Below are positions 1 to 8,765 of a stretch of DNA of 64,000 nucleotides, in pieces (within the stretch, counting starts at the first letter, position 1; each line of letters opens with the position of its first letter). The notes under the pieces were generated by a model. That model made no database searches and was not told where the DNA came from. It worked only from the letters and a program-made list of their open reading frames with translations. Position numbers and translations under genes: made by a program. The DNA is taken from positions 1,302,001-1,366,000 of the forward strand of contig NZ_BNJI01000002.1 in assembly GCF_016587415.1 (NCBI RefSeq). Reading direction: 5' to 3'. The stretch is from Ktedonobacter sp. SOSP1-85. GTDB lineage: Bacteria > Chloroflexota > Ktedonobacteria > Ktedonobacterales > Ktedonobacteraceae.

Positions 1-1
1 G

Positions 2-823
2 CAGTCACCGCCACTATCCACACACGTGCTTGAGCTCCAGAGCCACGACCGGCGCAACCGCCCCCTCGGCATCACACTTATCGCCTGCGCCCTGCTGCTG
101 ATCCCTGGCGCGCTGGGCCTCTTTACCCATCAGCACCACGAGGAGCAGGTACAAAAAGCGAACGCCACCGCGACCACCAGTGCTCAGCAGACTGCTACAA
201 CCCGGGCCAATGTCAACGCAACGGCTACCTTCACCCATCTCTCGCCTCTCGAACAGTATAATCAGCTCAAGCGCACGCCACCGACGCTGAATGATCCCAT
301 GCGTGACAACTCACAGGGCGGTCATTGGGATGAGGAGGTGCGTAGCTTTGGCGCTTGCAAGTACCTCACGAACTCCTACCATAATGTTGTCACTTCATCC
401 GGTTACTTTAACTCCTGCGGCGGAGGTATCGACGCTCCCATCCATGATTTCGCCTTCGAGATCCAGGCCGCCATTCTCCAGGGCGATAGTGGCGGTTTAT
501 CCTTTGGTTACAACAATCAACAAGGGTACCACTTTGCCATTCGCGCCGATGGCACCTATCTCGTCTTACACTACACAAAAACCGAAAACTCCCTTGAAAC
601 CCTAACGGAAGGCTCTTGTGTCGCCATTAAGCAAGGCTTCAAGCAGATAAATACCCTGGCAATCATTGTGCGCGGCAACAATTTTTCCTTCTTCGTCAAT
701 AGCCAGTATGCCGCCAACTGGACCGATACCTCCTACAACGCTGGATACCTGGGTGTCTATGCCGCCTCCGCTCAAAGCCCCACCGAGGTCGCCTATAGCA
801 ACGCCCGTGTCTGGAAACTGTAA
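2..823 (+). CDS. membrane-anchored protein with C-terminal concanavalin/LamG-like domain (5' end outside window)
   Basis: The frame is open to the window edge, so the GTG at 26 is only the first in-window start and the gene probably begins upstream. Residues after the GTG show a basic stretch (RRNRP), one hydrophobic membrane segment (about residues 14-32), an Ala/Thr-rich linker and a beta-rich domain. That domain has the alternating G-W/F pattern of DUF1080/LamG lectin-like folds and ends in YSNARVWKL. In these bacteria such a layout is common at the C-terminus of Ser/Thr protein kinases, with the kinase inside and the lectin-fold outside. The kinase part would lie outside the window, so that assignment is inference. 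Confidence 0.6.
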   Translation, partial: QSPPLSTHVLELQSHDRRNRPLGITLIACALLLIPGALGLFTHQHHEEQVQKANATATTSAQQTATTRANVNATATFTHLSPLEQYNQLKRTPPTLNDPMRDNSQGGHWDEEVRSFGACKYLTNSYHNVVTSSGYFNSCGGGIDAPIHDFAFEIQAAILQGDSGGLSFGYNNQQGYHFAIRADGTYLVLHYTKTENSLETLTEGSCVAIKQGFKQINTLAIIVRGNNFSFFVNSQYAANWTDTSYNAGYLGVYAASAQSPTEVAYSNARVWKL

Positions 824-1060
824 TTTAGATACCTCCGAAGAAGTGGCGTGTTTGTGGATTCTCATATATAGCTCTTGTCCACATTCGGGATTTCTGCTTG
901 CTTCCCAGGAGGTGATAACATACAAGGAAAAACTTTCAAGGAGACCATTCCAAACTGAGTTCTGGAAAATGCTTCGTATGACTGCCCAGTCAACACTCAT
1001 GTCTCCCATTGCGCCAAACTTGTCTTCAAAGGGCACAATGTTCCTGGAATGGTATCAGAA

Positions 1061-1669
1061 TCAGCGCAGGTAGTAGGTCAGGATCACATCTCGACGGTTA
1101 TGCCCCAGCGCTCGTGAGACAGCCAGTACTGCCTTCTCATCCAGAATGCCACGCGGAAGTCGACCAGTGGCAGGAGGGTGTGGCAGCCCTGAGAGTTGCT
1201 GATAGAGCGCCTGCGCATACTGCCGACGGTAGGCGTGGATATCCAGGTGACTGGGGATCTGAGCAAAGACCTTTTCTTCCTCGTTCCTGCCTTGCACCAG
1301 GCTGAGCACGGTTGCTTCTTGCCCTGATATGACCGGGACCTGGCGCACTTTGCCCCCTTTGCCCTGCACACGAAGCATGACGCGTCCATCTGGTTGCTCC
1401 TGAATGTGTGCAACGTGCAGCATTCTCACTTCGCGCCGCCGTAATCCGGTCACGCGAAGGAAGGCCAGGAGGGCTGCCAGTGCTCGGGTTGAAAATGGGG
1501 TGAGGGTTGTTCCTCAGACTCGGGAGACTGGCGAGAACGATGAATTTCTTCCCGGTGGCGTGGTGGGAGTGGAACGGCTTCTGCCAGGAGTGGAGACCCG
1601 AAGAAGAGCCGTAACGCGCTGCGTTCGGTGGCCAGGGTATAGCCTTCCTGTACGCGCAAGAGCACATAG
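1061..1669 (-). pseudogene. tyrosine recombinase, 3' half, frameshifted and cut by a mobile element
   Basis: The catalytic domain shows TGLRRREV (first Arg), a GKGGKVRQVP strand, HAYRR (HxxR), LGH and a terminal Tyr in ILTYYLR. The core-binding part (VQEGYTLATERSALRLFFG) lies in another frame, and a single-base indel near 1500 separates the two. The frame is cut at 1674 by the iteron end at 1675. The missing N-terminal half is at 26946-27215. Joining both across the duplicated GCTGA restores a continuous frame, DELASAYVLLRVQEGY. The gene was therefore broken by insertion of the intervening DNA and then acquired a frameshift. Confidence 0.85.
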
Positions 1670-1674
1670 GCTGA

Positions 1675-1812
1675 TAGTAAATTGGGTCAAACTCACACAG
1701 ATTTTAGGGCGAAACCAAGGAAATCGGCGCGAAACCGAGGAATTGACCATTCATCGCCTGAGAACGCCGCTTCTGAAGCAGCTTGTTGTACGCTGTTTCT
1801 GTAAATTCGGGA
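1675..1812 (+). repeat. iteron terminal unit, family A (left end)
   Basis: The order is outer end TAGTAAATT, TCAAACTC, spacer GATTTTAGG, GCGAAACCAAGGAA, spacer ATCGGC, GCGAAACCGAGGAA, then TTGACC, GCCTGAGAACGCCGC and an inner CTGTAAATTCGGG. The three repeat words are spaced 22 and 20 bp. The same unit recurs almost base for base at 54043-54181. It is directly preceded by the GCTGA duplication. Confidence 0.85.
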
Positions 1813-1822
1813 GACCAGCATG

Positions 1823-1856
1823 TAAATTACGGGATTATGATAGCGGAATTTACACA
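1823..1856. repeat. collapsed half of the GTAAATTACGGG palindrome
   Basis: Only one arm (GTAAATTACGGGATT then ATGATAGCGGAATTTAC) is present, whereas the second copy of this module carries the full 63-bp palindrome (60289-60351). The missing piece lies between two AATT words, consistent with a deletion between short direct repeats. It forms the left edge of the DinB cargo module. Confidence 0.7.
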
Positions 1857-1938
1857 AAGCGGGCCAAAATTGCCCTGTTACTGTGAGATACTTCTGGTAA
1901 GAGAAATGTATTGTTGCGAGACAAGAAAGGGTATTTCA

Positions 1939-2643
1939 ATGACCTCACAGAATTTTAAAGCTATTGTCCTCGACCTTTTGCGGCAGGGGCGGCTCGATGA
2001 AGAAGCGTTTTGGCAGGGGATGAGCGAGACTGAGCGCGATGCGGATGGGACGTGGGAACGCTGGTCCGCTAAAGATCACATCGCTCATAGGACATTCTGG
2101 CGTCAGGACCTCATCCGGAAGTTGACGGCCCTTCTACAGCATCAGGACATACCATCGAGCGATGAGGATGAAGAACACCTGAACGCGACGACGTATGGGA
2201 AGCAACAGAAGCGCTCCGCGTCAGAGATTCAGGCGGACTCTGAGCGGACCTACGCCGAACTCTTTGCTTTGACCGAGCAACTGAGCGAAGACGATCTGAT
2301 CTCCACGCGCTTCCCCAAAATTTCTGGAGAACATCCGCTGTATACAACCTTCCTTGGTGCTCTCTACGAGCACGAACAAGAGCATCTCGCACAGTACTAT
2401 CTCGACCATAATGATCTCCCGAAGGCGATTGAGGTCCGTGAGAGGTGTGCTAGCAAAATCCTTCAGGCTGAGGTGCCGCAATGGGTGAAAGGGTGGTTTC
2501 TCTATAATCTGGCCAGCTTCTACACCCAGCAGAACCAGTTGGAGAAAGCTCACGCTCTTCTCCTGGAAGCGTTGACATCCGCTCCCGAACTCGAAGAGCG
2601 CTCAAAGAGCGATCCCGACCTGGCTGCGTTACGCGGTAAATAG
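1939..2643 (+). CDS. ClbS/DfsB-like DinB-fold protein with C-terminal helical repeat
   Basis: The 234-aa protein has an N-terminal four-helix-bundle pattern (KAIVLDLLRQGRLDEEAF, WSAKDHIAHRTFW, HEQEHLAQYY) typical of DinB/DUF1706 proteins. The C-terminal 60 residues (WFLYNLASFYTQQNQLEKA) look like a TPR pair. His residues in AHRTFW and HEQEH could bind metal as in the DinB superfamily; the substrate is unknown. The ATG at 1939 follows AAGAAAGGG; earlier in-frame starts lie inside the mobile end. A second copy at 60437 differs at five residues. It lies inside a palindrome-bounded module with a divergent DinB gene at 2846. Confidence 0.75.
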   Translation: MTSQNFKAIVLDLLRQGRLDEEAFWQGMSETERDADGTWERWSAKDHIAHRTFWRQDLIRKLTALLQHQDIPSSDEDEEHLNATTYGKQQKRSASEIQADSERTYAELFALTEQLSEDDLISTRFPKISGEHPLYTTFLGALYEHEQEHLAQYYLDHNDLPKAIEVRERCASKILQAEVPQWVKGWFLYNLASFYTQQNQLEKAHALLLEALTSAPELEERSKSDPDLAALRGK

Positions 2644-2845
2644 GGGTTTCTCCTGAGGATGCCCATGCTGACCTTTCGGATGTATATGGGCAGGGCGCAT
2701 TGCCCACTTAACGCGAAGAGTCGAAATTGACCATCCAGCCCTGGAGAAATCGCTCCTCATCTGGTTTCTTTCCTCTTCATTCTGTTCATCACGATCTCAT
2801 AGCTCATGTTCCTTTGCGGTTCTAACCAAAAGCTCTTGGAGGCCC

Positions 2846-3334
2846 TCACGAAAAGGCTCGATGTAACTGCTTGAATTGCTTGTAGTGCGAGCGCTCATGG
2901 GTAGCAAGCCATTCGGCGTAAAATTTTACTGTGCGAACAAGTGGCTTTCCGGCACCCGTTATCGTAGCAGTACGAGACCATGCGACGGCAGATAAGGATT
3001 CCAGCAGGGTCAGGAGTTCGGCACGTTGAGCAGTGTACGCCTGCAAGGAGGGCTCAAATTCCAAGGTGGGATAGTCCACCCCTTTGACCCAAGCCGACGG
3101 GTGGACTGCACGAAGAGTTGGCTGTTCCTCAACCAAGATTGCATGTATACACTGACCCCACACATCCGCACATGAACGCAGATGGGCCAATACGTCAGTA
3201 GCGGACCACGCTCCCCCATGCGGTGATGTGCGCAACTGCGCGGGCGATAGGTCGGAGGTGAGGGCTGCAATCCGTGTTGGCCCTTCGCCCAACAGGGAAA
3301 GGATTTTCTCGACAGGCAATTCTGCATGAGGCAT
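2846..3334 (-). CDS. DinB superfamily protein
   Basis: The 162-aa DinB-like four-helix bundle carries WSATDVLAHLRSCADVW near residue 40 and HERSHYKQF near the C-terminus, which supply the two His positions typical of metal-binding DinB proteins. The ATG at 3334 is chosen because AAGGAG lies 10 nt upstream; an upstream ATG at 3388 lacks such a site. The gene converges on the ClbS-like gene and is cargo of the same module. The copy at 61344-61832 differs at one residue, so the duplication is recent. Enzymatic role unknown (thiol transferase, hydrolase or stress protein are possible). Confidence 0.75.
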   Translation of the reverse strand: MPHAELPVEKILSLLGEGPTRIAALTSDLSPAQLRTSPHGGAWSATDVLAHLRSCADVWGQCIHAILVEEQPTLRAVHPSAWVKGVDYPTLEFEPSLQAYTAQRAELLTLLESLSAVAWSRTATITGAGKPLVRTVKFYAEWLATHERSHYKQFKQLHRAFS

Positions 3335-3426
3335 GGGAGAGCGTCTCCTTTTTTGAAGAGATTTTATCACAGAATGAGTTCTCATCAAGAGCCAGGGCTG
3401 AGACAGTCAACTACGCATCTCTTTTG

Positions 3427-3493
3427 CTGTAAATCACGGGATTATGATAGCGGAATTTGTATAATTCCGCTATCATAATCCCGTGATTTACAG
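3427..3493. repeat. perfect 63-bp palindrome GTAAATCACGGG...CCCGTGATTTAC, loop TGTAT
   Basis: Two 29-bp arms match perfectly around a TGTAT loop and are flanked by C and G. It closes the right side of the DinB module. The equivalent palindrome at 61927-61989 has the loop ATACA in the same flanking context, that is, the whole palindrome is flipped. It could act as a terminator-like hairpin or as a recombination/replication hairpin. Confidence 0.85.
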
Positions 3494-3544
3494 CATGCAC
3501 ATTCAATCCTTCAGCCTTCTTCGGTCGAGAAGTGGCGGGAATTT

Positions 3545-3680
3545 CCCGATCATCTTGCCGTGAATTTACAAATGACGAGTATTGCGAGCCCCTTCTGGAG
3601 CCATATGTTCAGACAACCAATGCTCGATTCCTCGGTTTCGCGCCGATTTCCTTAGTTTCGCCCTAAAATTGTCACTCGCG
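3545..3680 (-). repeat. iteron terminal unit, family A (right end, truncated)
   Basis: Reading inward to outward it shows GTGAATTTACA, then inverted GCGAAACCGAGGAA, GCCGAT and the CCCTAAAAT spacer, after which homology stops at about 3680. The complete version at 62045-62193 continues to CCAATTTACTA. The outer 20-25 bp were replaced by the next repeat array. Confidence 0.75.
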
Positions 3681-3985
3681 GCATAAAATGGCCGCCAAAA
3701 ACGGCATAACTTGGCCGATAAGCCGAAGCATTCAAGCTCAATTGCTGTTGTGCTAAAACAGCATAATGTGGCCGAGAGTGCAGAAAGCAAGCATAACTTG
3801 GCCGAAAGTGCAGACTTCGCCAGTACGTTTAATCGGCTTCCGAAGCCAATCAGATTTTCAGGTATTGCTGAGAAATCTGCAAAGTGGCCTGTCTGGCTGG
3901 TCAAATCCGAATCGGAAGTATTGCCAGAACGTCGAAATGTGGCCGAGGCGGCCAAGTTATGCCGAGAGTCACATAATTTTGCGTA
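3681..3985. repeat. iteron array GCATAAYNTGGCCGA (about six copies)
   Basis: The word appears as GGCATAAAATGGCCGCC, GGCATAACTTGGCCGAT, AGCATAATGTGGCCGAG and AGCATAACTTGGCCGAA on the plus strand, and inverted as GGCCAAGTTATGCCGAG near 3950. Spacing is 20-30 bp within each cluster. The arrangement resembles a pair of inverted ends of a roughly 300-bp element of yet another iteron family. No gene is supported here. Confidence 0.6.
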
Positions 3986-4427
3986 CTTGTTTCTTTCACT
4001 GTTCTCCTGTATTGTGATTGTGGCAGGACGTGGGGAGCATGGCAAACGAAGCCAGCTTGCGCTGGAGCAAGAAGATCACCTTCTCTCATCCTGAACCAAA
4101 TAGATTGAGGCTGCGAGACCGATGCCATCGCTATTGAGAAGCGAGGGCATGTCGTTAGCTCGTCTTGTCATCTATATGAACGTGTCAAATACTCCTGTAG
4201 GCCCAGGAATCATCTGGTCACATATGTTGGGAACAGCCACCATAACAGAGAATTGATTGTTGTTTGTCAATCCCAACAGTCTGAAGATCCTGGAAAGCTG
4301 TCACAAAAAGGACCGTTCAATCCTCTTTCTTTGTAGTGATCACGTTGTGATCATCACCGTAGGCAAACCCCTCCTTGAGGCAGGGGTTCCAGTTAGCACA
4401 ATCCGTAAGGAAACAAAAGGAAAAAAG

Positions 4428-4943
4428 ATGTTCAGTATCAAACGAATGATGTCGCTGGGGCTGATGCTCTCCATGCTCAGTACCATGTTGGTTTTCACCA
4501 CAGGAGTTGCCTCCGCGCACACCACTTCCACAGCGCTTGCTGCGACAAGCTGTTATAACACAACTTGTGATGGGAAAAGTCCCGTCTCTACGGGCTGCGA
4601 TAGTTCTGCACTCACTGAATGGACGGCAACGAGTGCCGATTTAGGAGGAGGGTTGAGAGCAACCGCTTACCTTCGCTTTAGCGCAACGTGCCAGGCCGCG
4701 TGGGCAAAAGTGGTGTTTAACAAACCGCTGACATATCCTCACGGAGGATTGGCGATAATAAAGCGGAACGATGGTAAGTCTTATGATTGCGCTGATGCAG
4801 GCGGCAATGGACTTGTTGCTGTCACTCAGACATCATGCTATAGTGCAATGGTGGGTGATGCTAGCGGGTATTCCGCCCGTGCTAGTGCCCAATATTATAT
4901 CAACGAAACATTTCAAACGGTAGCCACCACAGCAAGCTATTAG
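4428..4943 (+). CDS. secreted DUF2690-like protein
   Basis: The 171-aa precursor has a basic N-terminus (MFSIKRMM), a hydrophobic core and AxA-type cleavage sites (VASAHT or ALAAT near residues 29-39). The mature part has paired cysteines (CYNTTCDG, STGCDS, ATCQAAW, SYDCADAG, TSCYSA), fitting the DUF2690 family of small secreted disulfide proteins seen in actinomycetes and ktedonobacteria. The ATG at 4428 follows an AAAGGAAAAAAG purine tract; longer starts would spoil the signal peptide. The function of the family is unknown. Confidence 0.7.
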   Translation: MFSIKRMMSLGLMLSMLSTMLVFTTGVASAHTTSTALAATSCYNTTCDGKSPVSTGCDSSALTEWTATSADLGGGLRATAYLRFSATCQAAWAKVVFNKPLTYPHGGLAIIKRNDGKSYDCADAGGNGLVAVTQTSCYSAMVGDASGYSARASAQYYINETFQTVATTASY

Positions 4944-4973
4944 TCCCTCTCTGACCTTTCTGGAGTCAAGTAA

Positions 4974-5002
4974 CTGGCTTGCACATTTCCAATGCAAGCC
5001 AG
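4974..5002 (+). terminator. hairpin after the DUF2690 gene
   Basis: CTGGCTTGCA and TGCAAGCCAG form a 10-bp stem 31 nt after the stop codon. There is no clear T-tract, so termination is plausible but not certain. Confidence 0.4.
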
Positions 5003-5022
5003 TCCCAGGCCACTTGATATCG

Positions 5023-5063
5023 ATCCCACCTGTCTGCTGGCGAACATTGCAGACAGGTGGGAT
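5023..5063. repeat. 15-bp inverted repeat ATCCCACCTGTCTGC
   Basis: ATCCCACCTGTCTGC pairs with GCAGACAGGTGGGAT across an 11-nt loop. It overlaps the right terminal repeat of the DUF2690 cassette and may be both a hairpin end and a terminator. Confidence 0.5.
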
Positions 5064-5228
5064 TGACAAACAATGATCTACGCTCTGGTGCCTCAGTGGC
5101 CTACTTACACTGTGGTGATAGCAAAAAAACATCGGGAACGGATTTATCTGGATGACCACCACCGATTCCCGTGATTGACACCGATTTCAAATCGGTCGAA
5201 GTTTGCCCAATGTGGGGGTTTTTGCATA

Positions 5229-5450
5229 TCGGGGTTTGAGCATGGTAGGAACCAAAAGTCGGAGTAGCGTGCTGAACTGGCCTGGAGCGCGCACAGAGAA
5301 AGCTCTCCATCAGACGGTCAAGAAGCAATGTTCAGCGAAATATCTCTCTCAAAAAGTCGTTTCTGCTGTTTTCACCTCTCAAGTCAAAGGAAACTGGTTG
5401 CTTTTTCTTAGTTATTCCGACTTTTGGTTCCTACCGTGCTCAAACCCCGA
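5229..5450. mobile_element. 222-bp MITE with TCGGGGTTTGAGC ends
   Basis: TCGGGGTTTGAGCATGG and CCGTGCTCAAACCCCGA form inverted ends that extend to about 34 bp, including a GGAACCAAAAGTCGG word. There is no coding content. It abuts the ISL3 transposase remnant and probably truncated it. Confidence 0.7.
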
Positions 5451-5712
5451 GTTTGCCCAGATGCTGCGCACCCGGACAGGCGAACGCCTCGATGCGTGGC
5501 TTGCCAAGGTCGTTGACAGCCAGATCCCCGAATTACAGAGCTTTACTCTTGGCATCCAGCGAGATAAAGCGGCTGTCGTTGCAGGCTTGACTTTGCCTCA
5601 CAGCAATGGCATCGTCGAGGGAAAAGTGAACAAATTAAAGCTGATTAAACGCATGGGGTACGGCAGAGCGGGATTTGCATTGCTGCGCCAGCGGGTGCTG
5701 CATGCGCTTTAG
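5451..5712 (+). pseudogene. ISL3-family transposase, C-terminal remnant
   Basis: The last ~86 residues (FAQMLRTRTGERLDAWL, then SNGIVEGKVNKLKLIKR and MGYGRAGFALLRQRVL) match the conserved C-terminus of ISL3 (DDE_Tnp_ISL3) transposases, including the NGxxEGxxNKLK segment with the last catalytic Glu. Everything N-terminal is missing and replaced by the MITE. Not functional. Confidence 0.85.
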
Positions 5713-5729
5713 AACCTGAAGGAGCAGGT

Positions 5730-6260
5730 CTACCAGAGTTGGGCGAAATCTTCATAGGTATGGGTTGGCTCTCTCTCCACAAACATTTTCAGAGAAGAGC
5801 CTGGCTCAAAGAGACCCACATTGACCACCCGTTTCTTGTAGACCCACTGGTCTGAAAGCGAGAGGCGCAGATTGTAGGCAATACGTACCCACTGATGAAC
5901 TGGCAGAGACCATGCCGTTCTTGCGAGGGCAAAGCGTCTTGGAACGCCCTCAGCACGCTCCCATTCCACTGTCATCTGAAGCAGGTTCTCCTGCAGAGTG
6001 AGGGCAAGGCAATCCAGCCGGAAGGGATGAGCGAATTCCAGTTGTTCCCACTTTTCTCTAGGATGTTGGAAGTGATTATGCTCACCATAGACGACCTCAT
6101 GGAGAAAAACCTCTTCCTTGAACACAGGAGAAGGAAAAGCTGGCAATTCAAGGGCCTGAGGGGTATGGCTTCTGGCCGAGGCATTGGTCCCTCCGCGCGA
6201 TGCTTTTGTCCAATTGGTGCAGATGCTCTGAATCACGATCAGCCGGGGAGAAAATGACAT
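5730..6260 (-). CDS. hypothetical protein, 176 aa
   Basis: A long open frame with plausible soluble composition and several conserved-looking aromatic/acidic stretches (LHEVVYGEHNHFQHPREKWE, WVRIAYNLRLSLSDQWVYKK). I do not recognise the family; the C-terminal part could be a beta-sandwich or lipocalin-like fold. The ATG at 6260 is preceded by GAGAGCAGGAGCAC, an acceptable ribosome site. It stands alone between an ISL3 remnant and a gene-poor stretch. Confidence 0.5.
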   Translation of the reverse strand: MSFSPRLIVIQSICTNWTKASRGGTNASARSHTPQALELPAFPSPVFKEEVFLHEVVYGEHNHFQHPREKWEQLEFAHPFRLDCLALTLQENLLQMTVEWERAEGVPRRFALARTAWSLPVHQWVRIAYNLRLSLSDQWVYKKRVVNVGLFEPGSSLKMFVEREPTHTYEDFAQLW

Positions 6261-6766
6261 CGTGTGCTCCTGCTCTCTTCAATCAATAACAACCTCTACA
6301 GCAACAAACGATCCAGCAGTGCTGAAGTATCATTGGCAAGCGAGCAGGCAGATTCACCAAACCAGGGGAAGACCCACTTAATTCCGTGGTTTACAGCTGA
6401 GGACAGTATGTGGTAAGGTCAGAATACGCCGGCGCAATTGTGCCTCTGCGAGGCACTCAGAGCAGATATGAAAGAAAAATGATGTACTCAAAAGCCTGGG
6501 ACGTGGGATGGTTTTGTCATAGAGACGGAGAAGTTCTGTATGATATGTTGTGGCCGGAAGGTACGCGCGGGAAGCGAAAGTATCCGGGCAAGATAATCAA
6601 GATCCAATGAGGTAGGCTGGATCAGTACCAGATGCGGACTCGGTGTCCTCCAGCAGCGATGAAACTTCTCTGGGCCTTTTTGAAGAATATGAGTCAGTGT
6701 TGTCCTGCACCCCTAATGGTTGATCTCATCACAGCGTAAGAGCAGGCACGCCAGCCGCTCAAAGGT
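6261..6766. other. gene-poor stretch
   Basis: A 66-codon open frame at 6410-6610 (plus) has no recognisable motif and no clear ribosome site. An AATTCCGTGGTTTACAGC word near 6380 resembles degraded GTAAAT-type ends. Nothing else is supported. Confidence 0.3.
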
Positions 6767-7108
6767 CTAACTTTGGTAGGGAAGTCCTAACTCCACAGGC
6801 CGCGTACGTGCCGTCTGCACCACCAGGGCTTTATTCTCTGGTGTATAGCGCGACGGGGCTCCTGAACGAGGCTCGCCCTCTAGCCCGGAGAGTCTCTGTT
6901 TCTCAAAGCGCTTGAACCACTTGCGCACGGTATTTGATGAGGGATGGAGTTCGCTCATGATCTGGGGAATTGTTCTTCCCTGGCTGGCCGGGTACATGAC
7001 CCTGGCTCGTTCTATCAGGCGCACTGAAGCGGTCTGAGAACGCACCAATTTCCCAATCACACGTCCTTCCTCTTCGCTCAAAGGCCGCAAATACAATGGA
7101 GTCCGCAT
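6767..7108 (-). pseudogene. IS630-family transposase, N-terminal remnant
   Basis: 113 residues with a helix-turn-helix (IPQIMSELHPSSNTVRKWFKRF) and the linker GLEGEPRSGAPSRYTPE typical of the N-terminal domain of IS630/Tc1-like transposases. The DDE domain is absent; the frame ends just after ARTRPVELGLP. No ends were recognised. Confidence 0.8.
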
Positions 7109-7216
7109 ATCCTCGCCTTTCTTCTTCGTTCCATCTCCCTCCTTTCTATTCTATCATTTACTTGGCGAATGCACCACGTAGGAGAAACTTGTCATCGCGA
7201 GGGAAAGCGTTTTACG

Positions 7217-7615
7217 TCAGCTTCGTTGTTGATTCTCTTCCAGCAGATGCATATAGTTCTCTCCCCACTTACTCATCTGTTGCAGAATGGGTTGTAGGCT
7301 GGCGCCGAAACTGGTAAGCGAGTATTCGACTTTGGGTGGTACTTGGCGATAGACCTGGCGATCAATGATGCCATCCGCCTCTAATTCACGTAATTGGAGC
7401 GTGAGCATACGCAGGGTAACACCAGGTATCAAGCGTTGCAATTCTCCGAAGCGTTTTTTTTCAGCGAGCAGATGATAGATGATGAGGCTTTTCCACTTTC
7501 CGCCAATAACATCTACAGTGGCCTCAACAGGGCAGGAATACGCTTTGTTGACACGTTGCTGGCAGTATTTCTTCAAAGCATCCTCCTCAGAAAGCGACCC
7601 TTCCTTTACTCTCAT
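7217..7615 (-). CDS. HxlR-family transcriptional regulator
   Basis: The 132-aa winged-helix protein has the HxlR signature: an N-terminal Cys (YSCPVEATVDVIGGKWKSLI), LLAEKKRFGELQRLIPGVTLRMLTLQLRELE and the wing PPKVEYSLTSFG. It probably binds the 120-bp gap shared with the divergent oxidoreductase at 7736 and responds to oxidative or electrophile stress, as HxlR/YodB-type proteins do. The divergent pairing is seen; the ligand is inference. Confidence 0.9.
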   Translation of the reverse strand: MRVKEGSLSEEDALKKYCQQRVNKAYSCPVEATVDVIGGKWKSLIIYHLLAEKKRFGELQRLIPGVTLRMLTLQLRELEADGIIDRQVYRQVPPKVEYSLTSFGASLQPILQQMSKWGENYMHLLEENQQRS

Positions 7616-7735
7616 TTTTGGTACTATATCACAAATATGTGCGTACTTGTAAAGAGGAAAGGATACACATACACTACTCTCAGCAAGATTATGAGAGATC
7701 TTGTACCATATTTACCTTCTGGGAAGGATACCATC
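7616..7735. promoter_or_regulatory. divergent promoter region of hxlR-like gene and oxidoreductase
   Basis: The 120-bp AT-rich gap contains GTACTATATCAC and GTACTTGTAAAG words that resemble half-sites of HxlR-type operators, and GGGAAGGATACC before the oxidoreductase ATG. No exact operator could be defined. Confidence 0.4.
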
Positions 7736-8698
7736 ATGTCATTCATGAAAGCGATACAAATCCACTCGTTTGGTGAGAGCGATGTGCTCACCTATGAAAA
7801 CGTGGAGCGACCAAAGCCACAGATGGGGGAAGTGCTGGTACGTGTACGTGCTGTTGGGCTCAACCCCGTGGACGTTGCCTCGCGTAAAGCGCCGTTGCCC
7901 TTCACCACTGGGGCTAAGGGACTTCCCTATATCCTGGGTTGGGATATTGCAGGCGAGGTCATCGCGCTCGGCCCAGGTGTCACACAATTTGCACTTGGCA
8001 ATGAAATCTATGGCATGCCTCGTTTTCCCAACGAGGCCAAAGCCTATAGTGAGTATGTTAGCGCGCCAGTTTCAGATATTGCACTCAAACCACAACGTCT
8101 GACTCATCTGCAAGCTGCTGGTGTTCCACTCGCTGCACTTACCGCGTGGCAGATGCTCTTCGAGGTTGCTCATCTGCAGGCTGGGCAGACCGTCTTCGTT
8201 GCTGGTGGAGCGGGCGGCGTAGGCCACTTTGCCATCCAACTTGCGAAGTGGAAAGGTGCGAGAGTTATCACTACAACCTCGACACGCAATGTGACATTTG
8301 TGCGGAACCTGGGAGCTGATGTCGTCATCGATTACACGAAGCAGGCATTTGAAGACGTAGTAAAGGAGGTGGATGGAGTGCTCAATACGACGACTGATAA
8401 GCATGTCTTCAGACATTTGTTTCAGGTGGTCAAACGCGGCGGCTGGCTGGTTTCTCTCCGTGCCGAAAAAGCGATAAAAGAGCTTGGCGATCAGCTCGCT
8501 TCGGAAGCAGCAGTTCAGTTTTTCCTTCCTCTGGTACATCCATCAGGGAAGCAACTAGCCGAGATTGCCAAACTGTTTGATGATGATCATCTCAAGGTCC
8601 ATCTTGACGCAGTTCTCCCTCTCAAAGACGTAGCCCAGGCACACAAGTTGAGTGAGGGCGGCCATGTACGTGGAAAACTCGTGCTAATGGTTGGATAA
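7736..8698 (+). CDS. NADP-dependent zinc-less alcohol dehydrogenase / quinone oxidoreductase
   Basis: The 320-aa MDR-superfamily protein has a GroES-like domain (residues 1-120, VRVRAVGLNPVDVASR, GWDIAGEV) and a Rossmann domain with VFVAGGAGGVGHFAIQLAK near 150. No Cys/His catalytic zinc pair is evident, fitting quinone-oxidoreductase-like enzymes that reduce enones or quinones with NADPH. The ATG at 7736 with GGGAAGG upstream aligns with the usual MKAIQI start. Divergent from the HxlR gene, the classic arrangement for an electrophile-inducible reductase. Confidence 0.9.
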   Translation: MSFMKAIQIHSFGESDVLTYENVERPKPQMGEVLVRVRAVGLNPVDVASRKAPLPFTTGAKGLPYILGWDIAGEVIALGPGVTQFALGNEIYGMPRFPNEAKAYSEYVSAPVSDIALKPQRLTHLQAAGVPLAALTAWQMLFEVAHLQAGQTVFVAGGAGGVGHFAIQLAKWKGARVITTTSTRNVTFVRNLGADVVIDYTKQAFEDVVKEVDGVLNTTTDKHVFRHLFQVVKRGGWLVSLRAEKAIKELGDQLASEAAVQFFLPLVHPSGKQLAEIAKLFDDDHLKVHLDAVLPLKDVAQAHKLSEGGHVRGKLVLMVG

Positions 8699-8765
8699 CC
8701 GCCGAAAGCGTCCTGAGACAGCCATTATCGTGCCTCTTGTGAGAAGGTACAATAATGGCTGTCCA

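Larger units (their letters stand above)
4260..5073. mobile_element. inverted-repeat-bounded cassette carrying a DUF2690 gene
   Basis: TTGTTTGTCAATCCCA at 4260-4275 is repeated inverted at 5058-5073 (TGGGATTGACAAACAA), enclosing one secreted-protein gene and its hairpins. A related short hairpin with GTCAATCCCA arms follows the alcohol dehydrogenase at 42896-42936. No transposase lies inside. No target duplication was recognised. Confidence 0.45.
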
